Below are positions 21,642 through 31,948 of a stretch of 64,000 bases of DNA, one piece after another. Positions within the stretch are counted from its first letter, which is position 1, and each line of letters begins with the position of its first letter. The position numbers and the translations under genes are program-made. Origin of the DNA: Aspidapion aeneum (taxonomy: Eukaryota; Arthropoda; Insecta; Coleoptera; Brentidae); NCBI GenBank assembly GCA_963576565.1, contig OY755047.1, positions 35,989,851 through 36,053,850 on the forward strand. Direction: 5' to 3'. The notes beneath the pieces are model-generated. The model worked only from the letters and a program-made list of their open reading frames with translations, did not search any database and was not told where the DNA came from.

Positions 21642-21770
21642 AACGACCAACCCGCATAACTCAAAAACCGCTTGTCCGATTTTAATGAAATTTGGTACCT
21701 AAGTTGGGTCTTGGGCCGTGATGGTCCCGTTTAAAAATGAACAAAATCCACTGAACGCAAGCCAAATAAA

Positions 21771-22120
21771 AGGGTGGGGGTAGATTCCAAAAATTAGAGT
21801 TTATGTGAAAATATGGCGTGTGTGATATCAAACGAAAGGTAATTAAGTGTGGAGTTAAAAAAAATGAATTTTAGTTTATTTTTAAAAAAAGGGTGGGGGT
21901 AGATGTCAAAAACTAGAGTTTAAGTGAAAATATGGCGTGTGTGATATCAAACGAAAGGTAATTGAGTCTGGAGTTAAACAAAATACATTTTAGTTTTTTT
22001 CAAAAGGGTGGGGGTAGATTAAAAAAAATTGAGTTTAAGTCATAACATGGCTTGTGTGGTATCAAACGAAAGGTAATTGAGTCTGGAGTTGAATAAAATA
22101 TATTTCAGTTTTTGATTATA
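21771..22120 (+). repeat. Three tandem repeats of about 117 bp
   Basis: Units start at 21,771, 21,890 and 22,005 with AGGGTGGGGGTAGAT. Each contains GAGTTTA-GT, ATATGGCGTGTGTG-type sequence and ATCAAACGAAAGGTAATT. Confidence 0.9.
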
Positions 22121-22476
22121 TTAGCTCACACTATAACTATAGTACCTAGTGTGAGCTTAGGTGCCCATAGATTGGCAGAGTATTTTTATCGTGCGGTATA
22201 AAATATTGAAACAGAATAATGTTTCTGACAATTATCGATACAAATTATGCAATATTTAGTTTTCTTTTGTTACGGGGTTTTGTGAGTATATGAATAAAGC
22301 AAGATAATTTTCAAATTAGGTGTCAGGCTAGACCTGACGTAACCTGAGGTAATTAACCATATCCTTAAAAAACCCAATCATTTCGAATTAGAAGTCATTA
22401 AAATAACTACATAAAAGAAACCTATATATCCTGCATAATTGTCATTAATTTACAGGTTTTAGTTGTATGTTTTCAG

Positions 22477-22534
22477 AGAAACCAGCAGATGCCGTAAAAA
22501 ACGATCCTTACTGAAAACTTTTTTAACACTTGAG
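22477..22534 (+). CDS. Candidate micro-exon gene, exon 5
   Basis: 58 nt between TTGTATGTTTTCAG and GTAAGT. Only phase 2 is open, and it ends in phase 0. The frame reads ETSRCRKKRSLLKTFLTLE. Joined to exon 4 (AG+A) it gives Arg. Whether it belongs to the same gene is uncertain, because about 2.9 kb of transposon sequence separates it from exon 4. No following exon was identified. Confidence 0.3.
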
Positions 22535-22985
22535 GTAAGTTAGCAGCCACCTGAGAAACGAAGTGTTTATGCACACTAAGTTTGGAGATAATTCCATTTT
22601 TTAGTATTTACTTATTTTAGGATTTGATAGTGTAAAATATGCTTCATAACAATAAACAATATTAAGAAAATTAAAAACATGAGCCATTTAATTATTAAAT
22701 ACAAAAAAAAATAGTTCTCAACAACTTCTGTTACATCTAGTCAACAATAAATCCAGATTTCAATAAAGAAAGTCGCATTTAAATCGGTTCACTAATTTGA
22801 GACCTAGACACCTGCGAACAAACAGACTTGTCCAATATGATAATTATGAAAACTTCGCAAACAAATTTAGCCTCATAATAGTTAACGGTTCGATTTCGTT
22901 TTCTTGGACTTTCGTGCGGGTGTCATAACGTAAGCCTGCCTGTTTTTCAAACTTTGGTGCTATTGAAACTTGGTAAAATATAGGC
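22535..22985. other. AT-rich sequence, no gene seen
   Basis: Would be intronic or downstream sequence of the candidate micro-exon gene. No repeat match or coding frame noticed. Confidence 0.4.
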
Positions 22986-23167
22986 ACCGGTACAAAACAG
23001 CGCGGAACAAAATAGCGGCATCAAAGTAGCGCTTTTTTAAGTTTGTTTATTTATCTGTGAGCAATTTTCCCTTGCTATTTTATCGTAGCGCTGTTTGTCG
23101 CAGTGCTATTTTGTCGCCCCTATTTTGTTCCGCGCCATTTTGCACAGCGCTGTTTTGTACCTACTGG
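22986..23167. mobile_element. Palindromic 180-bp element
   Basis: The start ACCGGTACAAAACAGCGC and the end GCGCTGTTTTGTACC are inverted repeats. Both arms are built of short repeated words (AACAAAATAGCG and AGCGCTGTTT). No coding frame. Confidence 0.75.
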
Positions 23168-23233
23168 AGCCGTAAAAACTAATACAATCTCCAAAGCCTT
23201 GCAAAAATAATAATTTCCGGTTTTTGTTTATAT

Positions 23234-24138
23234 AGGGTGTCCCAAAACTTAGGGGCCATAGGCCACCAGGTGATAGAGGTCTTGTCTGATAAAAACGTTC
23301 CTATAATGCATGAGTTAAAACTCTTTGTCGAGATACAGAGCATCAAAGTTGTCAATTTTTTAAACTTTTTTGATAATAACTTTTTAAAAAAACGCAGGAG
23401 AAATATGAAAATGGGTAAAGTCGTGTACTAGAACAAGAGCAATAAATTGAAATAAAAATTATTGTGAAAAAAATTAATCGGTTAAATTTTTAAGTGTAAA
23501 CCTCTTTAGGTGCGTTTAGCAGTTTTTGTGGGTAGTGAATTAAACTGAGCCGTCAGGCTCGGCTATGTAACGCTCGTTCGGGTGAAGCCGGCTCGAGTCG
23601 ACTAACTGTGAGATTTGTTGGGTGATGGAGATGAAGGTCAGTATTATTAATTTAGCCTTGTTGAAGTTTACACTTCTGCCGTGTGGTCTTAAACACACAC
23701 AATTTTTTTTTTAGGAAAAAACTATTTTTTTTTGTATATACTTTTATAAATGTCATATTAAACTCAATGTTTTTTTTATATTTTTTTAAAATAAAAACAA
23801 GTCTCCAGCGAGACATAACAATGAAATATTATTGATATTTTTTTAAAGAATAAGTAAGCAAAAATAATTATTTTTTTAATTATTATTTTTTATACATTTT
23901 TGGTGGTTATTTTGACAGCCTGTATCTCCTCAACTTGTAGTTTAATAAAAAAAAGAATACCACATTTTTGAATCACAATTAGCTTTTAAAACCCTTTTTC
24001 CCTCCACTTCTACAACTTAAAAAAGCCTATATCTTAAAAACAGATGTGTTTACCCCCATGTTACATAAACTTTTTTCTCGGAAATAACCTCCTCTATCCC
24101 CTGGCACTATGGCCCCTAAGTTATGGGACACCTGTATA
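23234..24138. mobile_element. Foldback element, GGTGTCCCA family
   Basis: Begins GGTGTCCCAAAACTTAGGGG and ends with the inverse of GGTGTCCCATAACTTAGGGG, followed in both arms by CCATAG-CCA and GATAGAGG. Related truncated copy at 18,226-18,690. A GC-rich patch at about 23,540-23,605 stands out from the AT-rich spacer. Confidence 0.8.
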
Positions 24139-24409
24139 TGGTAAGCTTGCAGCTGCTCAACGAATATCCAAGAAGTAGAAACCAAACTTTTTTAAATGTT
24201 GATGCAAAATAAACTGAATCGACAATAGTATATGTCCCATATAACAAGTAGCTGGGAGTTTATATTCAATGTGGGAATTACCTTTATTATCATTATTATT
24301 ATTATTATTATATATCGTTCAGATTCATCGAAGAATATACCATTTTTGGATCAACATCTCATTTTTATATCTAAGAAATATTCAAATCTTACCAATACTA
24401 TTACAAAAT

Positions 24410-24990
24410 GGCTAGTTCAATCAAGGCCAACACAAAAATAGAGGCCACGACCCTGAAAAAATCAGCTGTTCTCCCGGGGCTGAATTTTACATTGGGTCTT
24501 ATGGGAGGTCAGATGTTTTTTTATGATATTTTCAAAATGGCACTACAGATTTCCGCAAAATTTCAGTCAAATATTCTCAGACACCATCCCGATATTCCAC
24601 CAAATGTTGGTAAGGAAGCAACATGATTAAAAGGTTAAAATCTTCAAAATTTAGCATTCCTTATTTTGAATTCAAATTACCCGCCATGTACCACATGCCA
24701 ACTGTTATATTTGACATGTATTTGACTTTGTCATATGTGATTGTCACATTCGCTTCTGCTTTAAACTTAATTTTTGTGTGAACTAATGAAGCGGCTATGA
24801 AAAACTAGGGCTTTCTATACATTAAAAAAAAATTGTTCTGCCAGAATAAAGTAAAAACAATCTCAAAAACGGCTTCATTAAAAAAAAATCAAATATCCAT
24901 GAAACGTCATTTCAACTCAGCTGTGTCGTAACGTGACCATCAAAAAAAAATCAGCCCCGGATGTGACGTCAACAAAGTGGAGGATCGTGG
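24410..24990. repeat. Dispersed repeat, inverted match to 205-515
   Basis: Shares landmarks with the first repeat on the opposite strand. It also contains an internal inverted pair (CCACGACCCTGAAAAAATCA near 24,446 and GGATCGTGGCC near 24,982), so it may be the fuller, palindromic copy. A short (ATT)n run lies just upstream, near 24,285-24,310. Confidence 0.65.
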
Positions 24991-25029
24991 CCCGTCCATT
25001 TTGATAGCCCTGGTTCAATATTCTAAGCC

Positions 25030-25690
25030 AATACTAAAACACGGGTCATGTGACCTTGATCAGCTAATTACCTTACACCGAAATTTTTTTTGCCGAATTT
25101 ACCTAGTGTTCTGCATTCATTAGAATCACGTGATTTTAATTCTACTGAATAAGTGATGCCCCCTAGTAGCAACATAATGAAGTATACTTTTTCGCTCCGA
25201 TATCGACTTTACTCCGCTTTTAAAAATCCTAATAGATCTCGCTTAGAAAATAAAAATATATATATTTATCTTGTTAATATAAAAGATTTTGTCAAAATTG
25301 TCAAACGTATCTTGTTAGATTTTTTGTTTTTGTTTGTATTTACCTAAAACATAGGAAAAACGAGAAATTATTGTTACAGTTCGCTGTAGTTTATACAAGG
25401 TGACGCAAGATCATAGATTTTCCAAACTTTGTTTTGAAGTGTTGTTGGGATTTAGCCATAAATATTTTTTTTATCTTTTGAATAAGATAAATTAGCAAAA
25501 AACTGCCAAGATACAGTTGCGAAAAATGCTTTAAAAATGCACCCCTCAAAGTTTCGACGCGTGCCGCTTTCTCGTTTTCTAGTTCTATTAGAAAAAAGAT
25601 TTGGCCAAAAAATGGGATATCAGTGTTGTCAGATGGTAAGTTTTCAGGCGACGTTTGCCCCCTTAAACCAGTTATGGGGTAAAACTAAGG
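25030..25690. repeat. Dispersed repeat, matches 16,955-17,590
   Basis: Collinear copy of the family described at 16,955. Ends at GTTTGCCCCCTTAAACC, next to another foldback element. Confidence 0.75.
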
Positions 25691-26070
25691 TCACTCATCG
25701 TCAAGCAAGCTTTACAGGTAGCGAAGCCTAACTAATTTTGTATTTTTTGGTTATAATTTTTGACATGTTTTCCTGGGTTTCGCATTGGCGGCTCGTTCTT
25801 ATTTTAAAAATGTAGTTTTAACACAGTCTAATGATCTATTTATTAATGATACAGTTTCAAGATAGTTTGCAGCATAACTTTTTAATTTTAATTAAATAAA
25901 TATATATAGTTTAGGTACCTTCGTACTGTGTAAAACAACATCTTCAAGATAAAACAGAACCGCCAATACGAAACCGAGGGAAATATGTCAAAAATAATAA
26001 CCAAAAAATAGAAAGCTTCGCTTCATATAAAGCTTGCCTTTACGATGAGTGTCCTTAGGTAAAACATCTG
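25690..26070. mobile_element. Palindromic element, CACTCATCGT family
   Basis: GTCACTCATCGTCAAGCAAG on the left and the reverse complement of GACACTCATCGTAAAGGCAA on the right frame inverted arms that include GGTTATAATTTTTGACAT, TTTCGCATTGGCGG and TTTTAAAAATGTAGTTTTA. Copies of the same family occur at 42,293-42,520 and, as a fragment, at 14,345-14,400. Confidence 0.8.
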
Positions 26071-27544
26071 ATATTAAGAGGTTTTATTCTTACGCAGTTT
26101 ACCTAAAACTGGTATAGTCTTTGCAATACCCCAAGTCTCTTTGCTATCCTTTTTTATTTTTCTGCTATAAAGAAGACAGCAAATAGCATCAAAAATCATT
26201 GTTGGCCCCAGATTGCAGTTGGCAGTTGCAAGCCTGTCTGTCTATTAAAGTTAAAATTGACAATGAAACTAAACAAAAAATTTCTGACAAGTAGTCAAAA
26301 TATTTTGTAAAGTAAATATTTAAAATGATCACTATATTCTCAGAAACATGGAGTGGTAAAGGAAATTTGGTAACTGCAGAGCGGAATTTCAAGAAAAACA
26401 GTAATAATGACAAAAAATATGAAGACTTTCTCATGCGATTCAAAACAGCGCCTTTAGAAAACTTACTTCAAAATGTTTGTAAAACCATTCTTCAAAAAGA
26501 TAAAACATATTAATTTTGGAAGACTGAGAAAATGAAACACCTATTGATGTCGTTCCTCTCGTCATAACTGAAACTGCATGAGATAAAATTTTTTCGAAAA
26601 TGAGAATAACTGATTTTTGTGTAGGTGTTTTTTTAAAAGTTTTTTTAGTTAGATTTTAGATTTATTTAATTTCATTAAAATAGGTTTAGAGAACCATACA
26701 ATCAATTATGCTTAAATATTAATATAATTTAGTGATTTGATTTGAACTTAGTCCTATTAGCTGTTCAAGTTCTAGTGCAACATTTTAAACTTGGTAATTA
26801 GTAATAGCCTCCATATAGCTCTTTAGAGTTTATAATAAATTATTTCTATTTTTTTTTAAGAGTATGTATGTCTTTTTTCCTCAATAGAGTTTTTGTTGAA
26901 ATTCCCAAAACTTTACACTTTTTAAAGGATCTATATGTCAACCATAAAAAGTATAGGATTTTAGCATCTTTTTTATCAAAAAACATAATAAAATACTGTT
27001 TTATTTTACTTTAAACTAAAAATATAAATGCCCATATACTATTATTATAACAAAGAAATAAGTAAGTACCTAAATGAATATGAGTTGAGCTAAAGTTTAA
27101 TTTTGGAAACTACAAATAACATTAATTTAACTTTTATTAAGTCTTTACGCTTAGGCATTAATAATAAAAACTTGAATTTACGAACAAAAATTAAATTTTG
27201 TATAACCCTATTTGAATTATAGTTTTTAACAAAAAAAATTGCGAAGCTTATATTAACATTTTTTAAAAAAATTAAATCTTCATTAGTTTATGGTTTTTTC
27301 ATGGTTTCTGCCGGTCGCAATGAAAATCTTTCAGTCTAGAAACTTTGTTGGCAGTGCACCCCAGTTGATTAATAAATGCATGCCAGTAAAGCACATTCGC
27401 TGTACATACATTTTTCACTATTTAAAATCATTTTGGGACGCAAAATTTTGTTAAAAAACTATTCCAAATAGCAATTTAAATAAAAAATAAGCGATAGTCT
27501 TTCAAACACCTTTTAAAATCAAAAATTTCAAAACGATTGACATT
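26071..27544. other. AT-rich sequence, no gene seen
   Basis: Short open frames near 26,190-26,510 overlap on both strands and have no recognisable domain, splice context or repeat match. Confidence 0.45.
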
Positions 27545-27648
27545 TTAAACATCGATCCACCACCCTTATTATAGAGGGTGGTGACCGGTCGTGTTAATTT
27601 TAAGGTAACTGATAATTCGTTTTTCAGCACCCATTATCAGTTACCTTA
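27545..27648. repeat. Two adjacent hairpins
   Basis: CACCACCCT...AGGGTGGTG (9-bp stem, near 27,550-27,575) and TAAGGTAACTGATAAT...ATTATCAGTTACCTTA (perfect 16-bp stem, 27,601-27,648, 16-nt loop). Could be remnants of small inverted-repeat elements. Confidence 0.75.
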
Positions 27649-28162
27649 GGAAACTGTGGTTTAAAACTGAATTAAGAATACATGTGCATTTTGTTACCAG
27701 AATTACGGGGTGATTAAGCAAAACGACTAGCCTTATTGCAAAGACTTTACCCTGTTTTACTCACGCACCCCATTTTGCCCCCCTATATCCTATCGTTCAT
27801 CTTAAAAAACGTTTTTCGTAAAGATACGTGCGTGGCTTTTAGTCCCTAGTTTTACGCGGCATTTTTCGCATTGGTAACTTGAAGATTTATTTAGACAATA
27901 TTGGCTTGATATGTTTCCCTGTGACAGTTTGGATATCAATATACGTGTCAGGCAACCACATTGTAGCCATCAGTATACTTTTTCAAAGATATCGCATCGA
28001 TATGTACGACATAAAATAAATGTCATCCCTCTAATATTTTTCGACTTGGATAAAGATAACACGAGTTTTTTTTTGCTCTATCTAGAGACCTTCTATGTAT
28101 GACATATTTTAAAGAAATAGAGATGCGATACACGTATCAAAGTTAAATTTCTTTCTTCTATA

Positions 28163-28407
28163 CTGCCGTCCTAAGCCAAAAAGATGCATCTCAATATTTT
28201 TTTTAATTTGTATATTATGGTACTTAAGGAAGGAGGAAGTACTATGTTTAACTTATTTCCTTAGCAAAAAAGACTCATTTCAGCTTCATAATGCCTAAGA
28301 ATTGCTAATAAAATTAGACGCATCTTAAAAAAAAAAATAAAGTAACTGTAACAAAAAACTAAAAAAGTTGAAATATTGAGATGCGTCTTTTTGGCTTAGG
28401 ACGGCAG
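28163..28407. mobile_element. 245-bp Tc1/mariner-type MITE
   Basis: The terminal repeat CTGCCGTCCTAAGCCAAAAA is exactly inverted at the right end, extending about 40 bp with few differences. TA flanks both sides (28,161-28,162 and 28,408-28,409), the target preference of Tc1/mariner. No transposase. Confidence 0.85.
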
Positions 28408-29023
28408 TATACTCTACCCTTGTTTAGAGAGAGATGCACCTTCCGTCCGTCGGAAAATAAAAATAAACGATTTTTGACAAACATTTATAGGGGGTGATAG
28501 ACAAACGTGTTTGTTTATAATTATGTTGTGTTCAAGCAGCAAATAGGAAGAGCGGACTGTATGGAAGGAACAGTGGGGGCTGCTACAGGGAGGGCAACGG
28601 GGCAGTGCCCTCCCAAAACTAGACAACAAACAGTATTTTTAATTGAATTATTTAAAAAAAGTTAAATCTTTCCTTCGACATCTCTAGTTCTTTTCTTTAG
28701 TCTGTGGTTAACAAAAGGCGATTAACTGGGTAAACTTTTTTAGCGTAAATAATTACAAACCGGCAGAATCGCGTGGGAAAAAATTTCAATTTCACCCGTT
28801 TTTTCCCGATGTATGGGTGGGTGTTCAAGAGCGGGGGCAGGAGGAATGTTTATTTTAGGTGACGTCGGCCATGTTAATCATGTGAATACATTCGTTGCCC
28901 TTCCGACGCGTGGCCGTTTCTATTCTTGGTGAAGACGTATGAGTTTGTTTTGATTTGGGGTAGGTAAGTACTTAAAAGCCTTGCCGGCCTTGTGTCCATT
29001 GTTTGTTTTCGTTTGTTTTCAAA

Positions 29024-29320
29024 ATGGAAATAAATACCGTCAGTTATATAATTAACTTTCCAAATTTAAATACGCTGACATATGAACTTCGATTGCAAAT
29101 AAAATCTTTAGGGCCACATATACCGGACCTAAACATTAACCAAAATTTTAGTGTAATTAATGCGAGGGGTGTTCCAAAAAAACTTATAATAAAAAATTTC
29201 ATAAAAAAATAATATGATGCTGAAAACTGGTTGTCCGGTAATGAAAAAAGAAATTCTTTTTTTTGCTTTATTTGTCTTATTATGAACAATCCACGAAGTT
29301 ATCATGCGTGGTTGCAATAG
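29024..29320 (+). pseudogene. hAT transposase N-terminus (zinc-finger MYM1-like), broken
   Basis: The frame opens at ATG 29,024, is stopped at 29,210, then stays open to TAG 29,318. Its second part reads YDAENWLSGNEKRNSFFCFI, which fits the TTF-type zinc-finger region (W-L-x-G...FCFxC) at the start of ZMYM1-like hAT transposases. The rest of the protein resumes only at the C-terminus (29,433). Confidence 0.65.
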
Positions 29321-29432
29321 GAATGTGTGATAGCAAGCACTTTAGTGAAAAGTTAAAAAGACACAAAGTAAGTGCTACTTATTTAAATAACCAATTGAAT
29401 AGTGCCTATAGGCAGAGAACATATTATGTTCT

Positions 29433-29615
29433 CTGACATTGCCTATGACAGCAGTTGAATGTGCACGCTCCTTTTCAACATTAAAGCGTATTAAAACAAT
29501 GTGTGAAAGTAGATTGAACGCCTTAGCTATGTGTTCAATTGAAAGAAAATTGTTGACTACGGACAATTTTAATGAACTTGTTGTTGAGCACTTTGCGCAT
29601 GTAAAAGAAAGATGA
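29433..29615 (+). pseudogene. hAT transposase C-terminal dimerisation domain
   Basis: The frame reads LTLPMTAVECARSFSTLKRI, then ESRLNALAMCSIERKLL, and ends with EHFAHVKER and TGA. The P-x-T-x-x-E-x-x-RSFS-x-LK-x-IK signature is diagnostic for the hAT dimerisation domain. The catalytic residues would lie in the deleted part, so this copy cannot be active. Confidence 0.9.
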
Positions 29616-29895
29616 ATGGACTTTATCTATAAACAAATAAACTACAACTACAAATCAAGTAGCTGCTTCTTTGTAAAAATCTCCTGTTTCATGCAATATA
29701 AATTTCTGCCCCCCCAATTTATAACGTCACCAGCCGCCACTGGAAAGGAAGGATGAAAGTTATGCCATAGGTTCGTTTAAGAAAATCTACAACTGCGTAT
29801 TTCTAGGGCACTTACCGAGTCGATTTTCTTGCTTCTTCTCTGCAGGGTCCTGTTTACAGCACTATCATAATCAACTATCAAATACCAAATTGCTA

Positions 29896-30260
29896 ATAAT
29901 GCAAGGACCTAAAACTATAAACAACAAGTGAAATTAAAGAAAGAAAAATAAGAAAAAAGTTTTTCTTCGGCCGGGACTCGAACCCGGGATCTCTTGCTCT
30001 GTACGCAAACATTCTAAACATTGAACTACCGAAGTCATACATAAATTTTCGGAAAACTTTCATCTATGCAGGCTGCGGTGTCTCAATACAAGAACGAGAG
30101 ACTCTCAGGGTATTAACTCGACCAAGTCATCAAACTGATTTCTATAATTCTTCCTTCCCACTGTCAAGTCGGGTTCGAGTCCCGGCTGAAGCAAAAACTT
30201 TTTTCATATTTTTCTTTCTTTAATTTAGCTTATTGTTGTTTATCATTATCAAGTTGAGTG
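29896..30260. mobile_element. Foldback element with tRNA-like arms, copy 2
   Basis: Same organisation as 2,560-2,985. The left arm begins AATGCAAGGACCTAAAACTA. The centre is conserved, including ACGAGA-ACTCTCAGGGTATT. The right arm retains only the 3' third of the tRNA-like sequence (30,169-30,191, GGGTTCGAGTCCCGGC), with the rest deleted. Confidence 0.8.
29963..30036 (-). repeat. tRNA-like sequence in foldback arm, copy 2
   Basis: Acceptor strands GACTTCGG and CCGAAGAA nearly pair, the anticodon arm TTTGC-GTACAGA-GCAAG is close to copy 1, and the T arm CCGGG-TTCGAGT-CCCGG is perfect. The D arm differs from copy 1 (GTAGTTCAATG), as expected of a decaying repeat. Confidence 0.65.
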
Positions 30261-31036
30261 TAGGTAGCACTAGTTAGTTATTAGCCCTAGTTTAAAACAC
30301 CGAAAAAAATTCACTTTTGTTGAAAGTAAGGAAGAACAGAAAATTATGTCCTTTTTAGAAAGCGGACATGTTGGAAGTTATTTGATCCTGCGCAATGCGT
30401 TCAATGTGCCCAAATATATTTATACAGTTGCGGGTAAGAAGGAAATGCGCCGGAGGGAATTAAACACGAAAAAAACTTAAAATTAAAGGAAGACCTTTAT
30501 GCGTGAAAATGTTGCATGACGATTGATGTCACTCACTGCTGCAACAAAAATTATTTTAAAGAGCTTGGCAAGAAAATAACATACCCAAAAAATGTGAGTT
30601 TGAGTGACTTTAATGGGTTTGCCGCGTCTCTATTTCTTTAAAATATGTCATACATACCGGGTCTCTAGCTCTATCCAACTTAAATGTATTTGGCTCTATC
30701 AATAATAAAAAATTTTTTCATTTGCTTGACATTGCGAAAATATTATTTTCATTTGATGAAAATTAATATTTGAGTTTGTCTGAAAATACTAGTGGCTATT
30801 TATAGATAAATTCACCCCGTTATAATGGTAATTAATAATGCAGACAAAAACATTTAAAAAAAGTAATTTCAAACCTATTTAGATACGGAGGATAAACGAT
30901 GCAGTAAGCTTTAAGCAGTAAGAAAGAAGATAAAAAGTTGAAATAACCTATGGTCAAAAGCTTTTGTTTGTACGTTTTTGACAAGTTTAATGTATGAGGG
31001 CAAACTACACATTTTAAGTATGATAAATTTAAAAAC
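30261..31036. other. AT-rich sequence, no gene seen
   Basis: No supported coding frame, inverted repeat or match to other blocks was noticed. Confidence 0.4.
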
Positions 31037-31192
31037 GCGCCCTATTGGTTGCCATTCTAAGACCTGCTTTCGTAATCTTTGATCTTTCATTTGTTGTACA
31101 TGGCCGTACCATATCAGTTGTCTTTTAGTTTTGTCATCCGTTATGTTCTTCTCTCGATTCCCATTCTTTTTTTAATGATGTCATTTCTCATA

Positions 31193-31270
31193 TACTGCTT
31201 TTCAAAAAAAATTGTACACCTATCATGGTTCTTTATATTGCAGGTGTACAAATTTTTTTGATAAGTAGTA
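31193..31270. mobile_element. 78-bp MITE inside RTE copy
   Basis: Inverted ends TACTGCTTTTCAAAAAAAAT and TACTACTTATCAAAAAAATT, each followed by TGTACACCT, enclose about 22 bp. TA dinucleotides flank both sides. The two other RTE copies lack it, giving an empty site. Confidence 0.85.
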
Positions 31271-31351
31271 TATTATCTGTTCTAGATACTTTCATTGATC
31301 TTCTTATTTCATCCATTTCAACACTTTCCATTTTTCTTTTGTATTTTTCTG

Positions 31352-31624
31352 TTACGCGACCTGTCTAAATAAAATACTGTTAAGACATCCAATAACCTTT
31401 TTTGCGTTTACTTTTCTCTTTTCAAGTTCTTTATAGTCTGTTCCTGTCTTATCAAATGTGACACCCAGGTATACATACTCATTGCATGGAGATATTGTTT
31501 GTTCATTGTCTAGTTCTAACTCACTTGATTCGTTTCCAATACATAAGTACTGCGTCTTGTCCACGTTCACTGTTGACCCCCACTTTTGGTATTCTTCCGT
31601 TAACTTTCTCATCATATAGTTCAT
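31352..31624 (-). pseudogene. RTE-like reverse transcriptase fragment
   Basis: The longest intact piece of copy 1 reads KWGSTVNVDKTQYLCIGNES, then YVYLGVTFDKTGTD, the thumb region after the catalytic motif. It aligns residue by residue with the frame at 57,301-57,470. Other parts of copy 1 are frameshifted. Confidence 0.8.
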
Positions 31625-31948
31625 GTCCTTTTTATCATTCTCAGCAAGCTGTAGTGTGTATAAAGTAAATCAGTCGTTAAGTTGTATTTTTAGAGCTATA
31701 TTTTAAAAAGAGTTGGAGAGATACAACATTCCTGGCTTAAGCCTTTCGTTTCCAGGAATTCTTTTGAAAGTCGATCTCCAATTTCAGTTTTTGACCCTCT
31801 GTATAGTTTTTTTATCGATTTTATGTATGTATGATTGATATAAGTTAGTTCTAACACTAACACATAATTTTTCTACTGGAACGGTATCATATGCTTTTTG
31901 TAGGTCCACAAAGGTAACATAAGTCTCTATATTTTTGGCACTTACTGG

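Larger units (their letters stand above)
21449..22157. mobile_element. Hairpin-capped repetitive element
   Basis: Both ends are short palindromes with the same core. AGCTCACACTACT with its complement forms a perfect 13-bp stem at 21,449-21,480, and AGCTCACACTA an 11-bp stem at 22,123-22,157. Between them lie a tetranucleotide run, a block reading AAAACCGCTTGTCCGATTTT, and three tandem repeats of about 117 bp. I have seen similar repeat organisation in insect genomes but cannot name the family. Confidence 0.7.
28571..29743 (+). mobile_element. hAT transposon, internally deleted
   Basis: Ends CAGTGGGGGCTGCT and, reversed, CAGTGGCGGCTGGT. Flanks GGAAGGAA and GAAAGGAA agree at 7 of 8 positions, an 8-bp hAT target duplication. 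Inside are the beginning and the end of one transposase with the catalytic middle missing. At 1.17 kb it is far shorter than an autonomous copy. Confidence 0.9.
31037..31948 (-). mobile_element. RTE-like non-LTR retrotransposon, copy 1, truncated both ends
   Basis: Reverse-strand match to 51,680-53,500 and 56,490-57,700. It covers the late reverse transcriptase and the beginning of the C-terminal region. It stops abruptly at both ends and carries a 78-bp MITE (31,193-31,270). Confidence 0.85.

Noticed and set aside
21447..21702. Frames reading VCLSVCLSVCLS or DRQTDRQTDRQ
   Set aside because: Translations of the (CTGT)n microsatellite on the two strands.
21771..22120. Regular repeats that could suggest a CRISPR array
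   Set aside because: Three units of about 117 bp, contiguous and without unique spacers; a tandem repeat in an animal transposon.
29044..29566. Minus-strand frames over the hAT element
   Set aside because: Shadows of the + strand hAT transposase fragments, which have clear domain matches.
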